Assembly: GCA_022825925.1 (NCBI GenBank)
Contig: JAJDVW010000076.1
Span: 1-44,889 of the forward strand
Reading direction: 5' to 3'
Length of the DNA: 44,889 nucleotides
Source: Pseudomonadales bacterium
GTDB lineage: Bacteria; Pseudomonadota; Gammaproteobacteria; Pseudomonadales; Azotimanducaceae
Part shown: in pieces, positions 43,690 to 44,889 of the stretch
Layout: every line of letters starts with the position of its first letter
Position numbering within the stretch: position 1 is the first letter of the stretch
Notes under the pieces: generated by a model
The model's input: the letters and a program-made list of their open reading frames with translations, nothing else
Database searches by the model: none
What the model was told of the DNA's origin: nothing
Program-made: the position numbers and the translations under genes

Positions 43690-44889
43690 CTACCGCGCGC
43701 CGAAGAACCTGGTTACTTCCACACCAACCTGCCTTGGCATGTTCCATGAACCCTGACGGCCGTAGGTGGTGTTGGATCCTTGTATGTTGGTGACATAGGC
43801 CTCATCGGTGGCGTTTCGGACAAACAGCCGGGCCGAATACGCCGCGCCTGGGCTCTGCCAGCCCACGTTCAGGTTCACGATCGTGTAGGGGTCCGTGGAG
43901 TCCTTCTTCTGATTGAACTCCCGGTAGAACACGCGCGACCTGTGAGCTGCGTCCAGGCTCACCGACACGCTCCCGCCTGCGCTAAGCGGAACGGTGTAGG
44001 TGAGGCCAAGATTGAAACTCCTGTCAGGCGCATAGCTGAGAGGATTCCCCTTGTTTTCCAGTAATCCGAGTCCTGCCCTCAGCGTGTCGGTGTTCAGGAA
44101 GTGCCCGTACTCCGTGTCGAGCAAGGTCAGCCCCGCATCGACACTCCAGTTCTCGGTCAGGATCGAAGACAGCTCAAGTTCCAGACCGATTATCTTTGCG
44201 TCACCGGCATTGGTAATGACTCCCTGAATGCCGATCACCTGCGCGGTCTGGAAGTCCGAGTAGTCGTAGTCGAAAGCCGACGCTCTCAGGGTCGTTGAGC
44301 CGCCGAAGAAGCTGGCCTTGTAGCCGATCTCCCAGGCATCGACGGTCTCCGGAAGCCAGGGGGCACCGCAATCGGAGGCGTTGACGCCACCCACCTTGAA
44401 TCCTTCGGAGTAGCTCGCGTATGCCATGTGTGCGTCTGCGAGGTCATATTCGACGGACGCCCTGATGGTGTTCTCGGCCTCATCCCATGCCTGTTCAAAC
44501 AAGGTGGGACCGCAGCGTTGGAAAAAGGGTACGGGGCCCCCGGGGAACTTGGCCAGGAAGGTAATCGTGTGTCCTTCCTCCTTTTCTTCCACGGTTCTGC
44601 GCATTCCGGCGCCGATCCGGAGCCTGTCGGTCACCGCATAGGTTCCATCCACGAATGCTGCCCTGGACTCGGTGTTGTAATAGGGTTCCTTGAAATCGAG
44701 CTGTATCGGAACGGGCAGGGGGACCAACGCCGGGATTGGGAAGTCGAAGAAGAGGATGCTGGAACGCTCGTCGTCCATGTAGTAGATCCCGACGATCCAG
44801 TCGAGATTTCCGCTTGTGGCCGATACGTTGATCTCCTGGGTAAACGTCTCGTTCTCGGCGACGCTCAGTCGGTCGAAGAGGCCGATGCT
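43690..44889 (-). CDS. TonB-dependent outer-membrane receptor, C-terminal part (5' end outside window)
   Basis: The last 399 residues of a TonB-dependent receptor. Barrel strands are typical (ETFTQEINVSATSGNLDWIV, GTYAVTDRLRIGAGMRRTVE, AHMAYASYSEGFKVGGVNAS, ETVDAWEIGYKASFFGGSTT), and the C-terminus ends in an aromatic strand (MPRQVGVEVTRFFGAR). The sequence resembles the receptors of sphingomonads and marine gammaproteobacteria for hydrophobic or glycosidic compounds. The plug and TonB box are outside. It heads the operon receptor, esterase, GST, MFS, small protein. Confidence 0.92.
   Translation of the reverse strand, partial: SIGLFDRLSVAENETFTQEINVSATSGNLDWIVGIYYMDDERSSILFFDFPIPALVPLPVPIQLDFKEPYYNTESRAAFVDGTYAVTDRLRIGAGMRRTVEEKEEGHTITFLAKFPGGPVPFFQRCGPTLFEQAWDEAENTIRASVEYDLADAHMAYASYSEGFKVGGVNASDCGAPWLPETVDAWEIGYKASFFGGSTTLRASAFDYDYSDFQTAQVIGIQGVITNAGDAKIIGLELELSSILTENWSVDAGLTLLDTEYGHFLNTDTLRAGLGLLENKGNPLSYAPDRSFNLGLTYTVPLSAGGSVSVSLDAAHRSRVFYREFNQKKDSTDPYTIVNLNVGWQSPGAAYSARLFVRNATDEAYVTNIQGSNTTYGRQGSWNMPRQVGVEVTRFFGAR

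Overview
The window is GC-rich bacterial DNA, most likely from a gammaproteobacterium. Pointers are a TonB-dependent receptor, many glutathione S-transferases (GSTs), a Zur-type zinc operon (LolD-like ATPase, FtsX-like permease, DUF3299) and proteobacterial toxin-antitoxin families. Species cannot be named. Both ends cut through genes: a flavoprotein on the left and a TonB receptor on the right. I saw no rRNA, tRNA or CRISPR array.

Layout. 0-5.3 kb is a decay zone. It holds the C-terminus of a flavoprotein dehydrogenase, a wrecked putA split by a clean 756-bp insertion with a 7-bp target duplication, an intact LLM-type oxidoreductase, and scraps of an integrase, an IS1380-like transposase and a group II intron reverse transcriptase. 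5.3-8.8 kb is a probable Zur-controlled four-gene metal operon whose permease carries a tandem His/Asp-rich insert. 8.8-10.7 kb has an M81 peptidase and a small unknown gene. 10.8-18.2 kb is a divergent catabolic cluster: GST, a monooxygenase::GST fusion pseudogene and a two-domain extradiol dioxygenase on the minus strand; a GPH-type transporter, a GST, a frameshifted haloalkane dehalogenase and a flavin monooxygenase on the plus strand. 18.2-28 kb is an accessory stretch dense in toxin-antitoxin genes (MazEF-like, two different Xre-RES pairs, HigBA with a broken toxin, an orphan DUF433), mixed with a delta-class carbonic anhydrase, a MATE pump, an MFS transporter and one intact plus one scrambled PQQ-type sugar dehydrogenase. 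28-44.9 kb returns to catabolism: GST, SMP-30 lactonase, VOC protein, esterase plus an atypical gamma-glutamyltransferase, a serine hydrolase, a second GPH transporter followed by two dehalogenase-type hydrolases, and a minus-strand operon of TonB receptor, Tat-exported esterase, GST, MFS transporter and a 69-residue protein.

How it may work together. The repeated combination of outer-membrane receptor or inner-membrane transporter, haloalkane dehalogenase, GST, flavin monooxygenase and extradiol dioxygenase has the same enzyme classes as known pathways for chlorinated aromatics (lindane lin genes, pentachlorophenol pcp genes), although gene order and sequences differ. My inference is an island for uptake and breakdown of halogenated or electrophilic, possibly aromatic natural products. 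It is under active rearrangement: at least six pseudogenes, duplicated gene ends and mobile-element debris. The best candidates for undescribed biology are the two transporter-dehalogenase blocks, the five-gene TonB receptor/esterase/GST/MFS operon, the metal operon with an in-permease His/Asp repeat, and the 756-bp insertion of unknown type.
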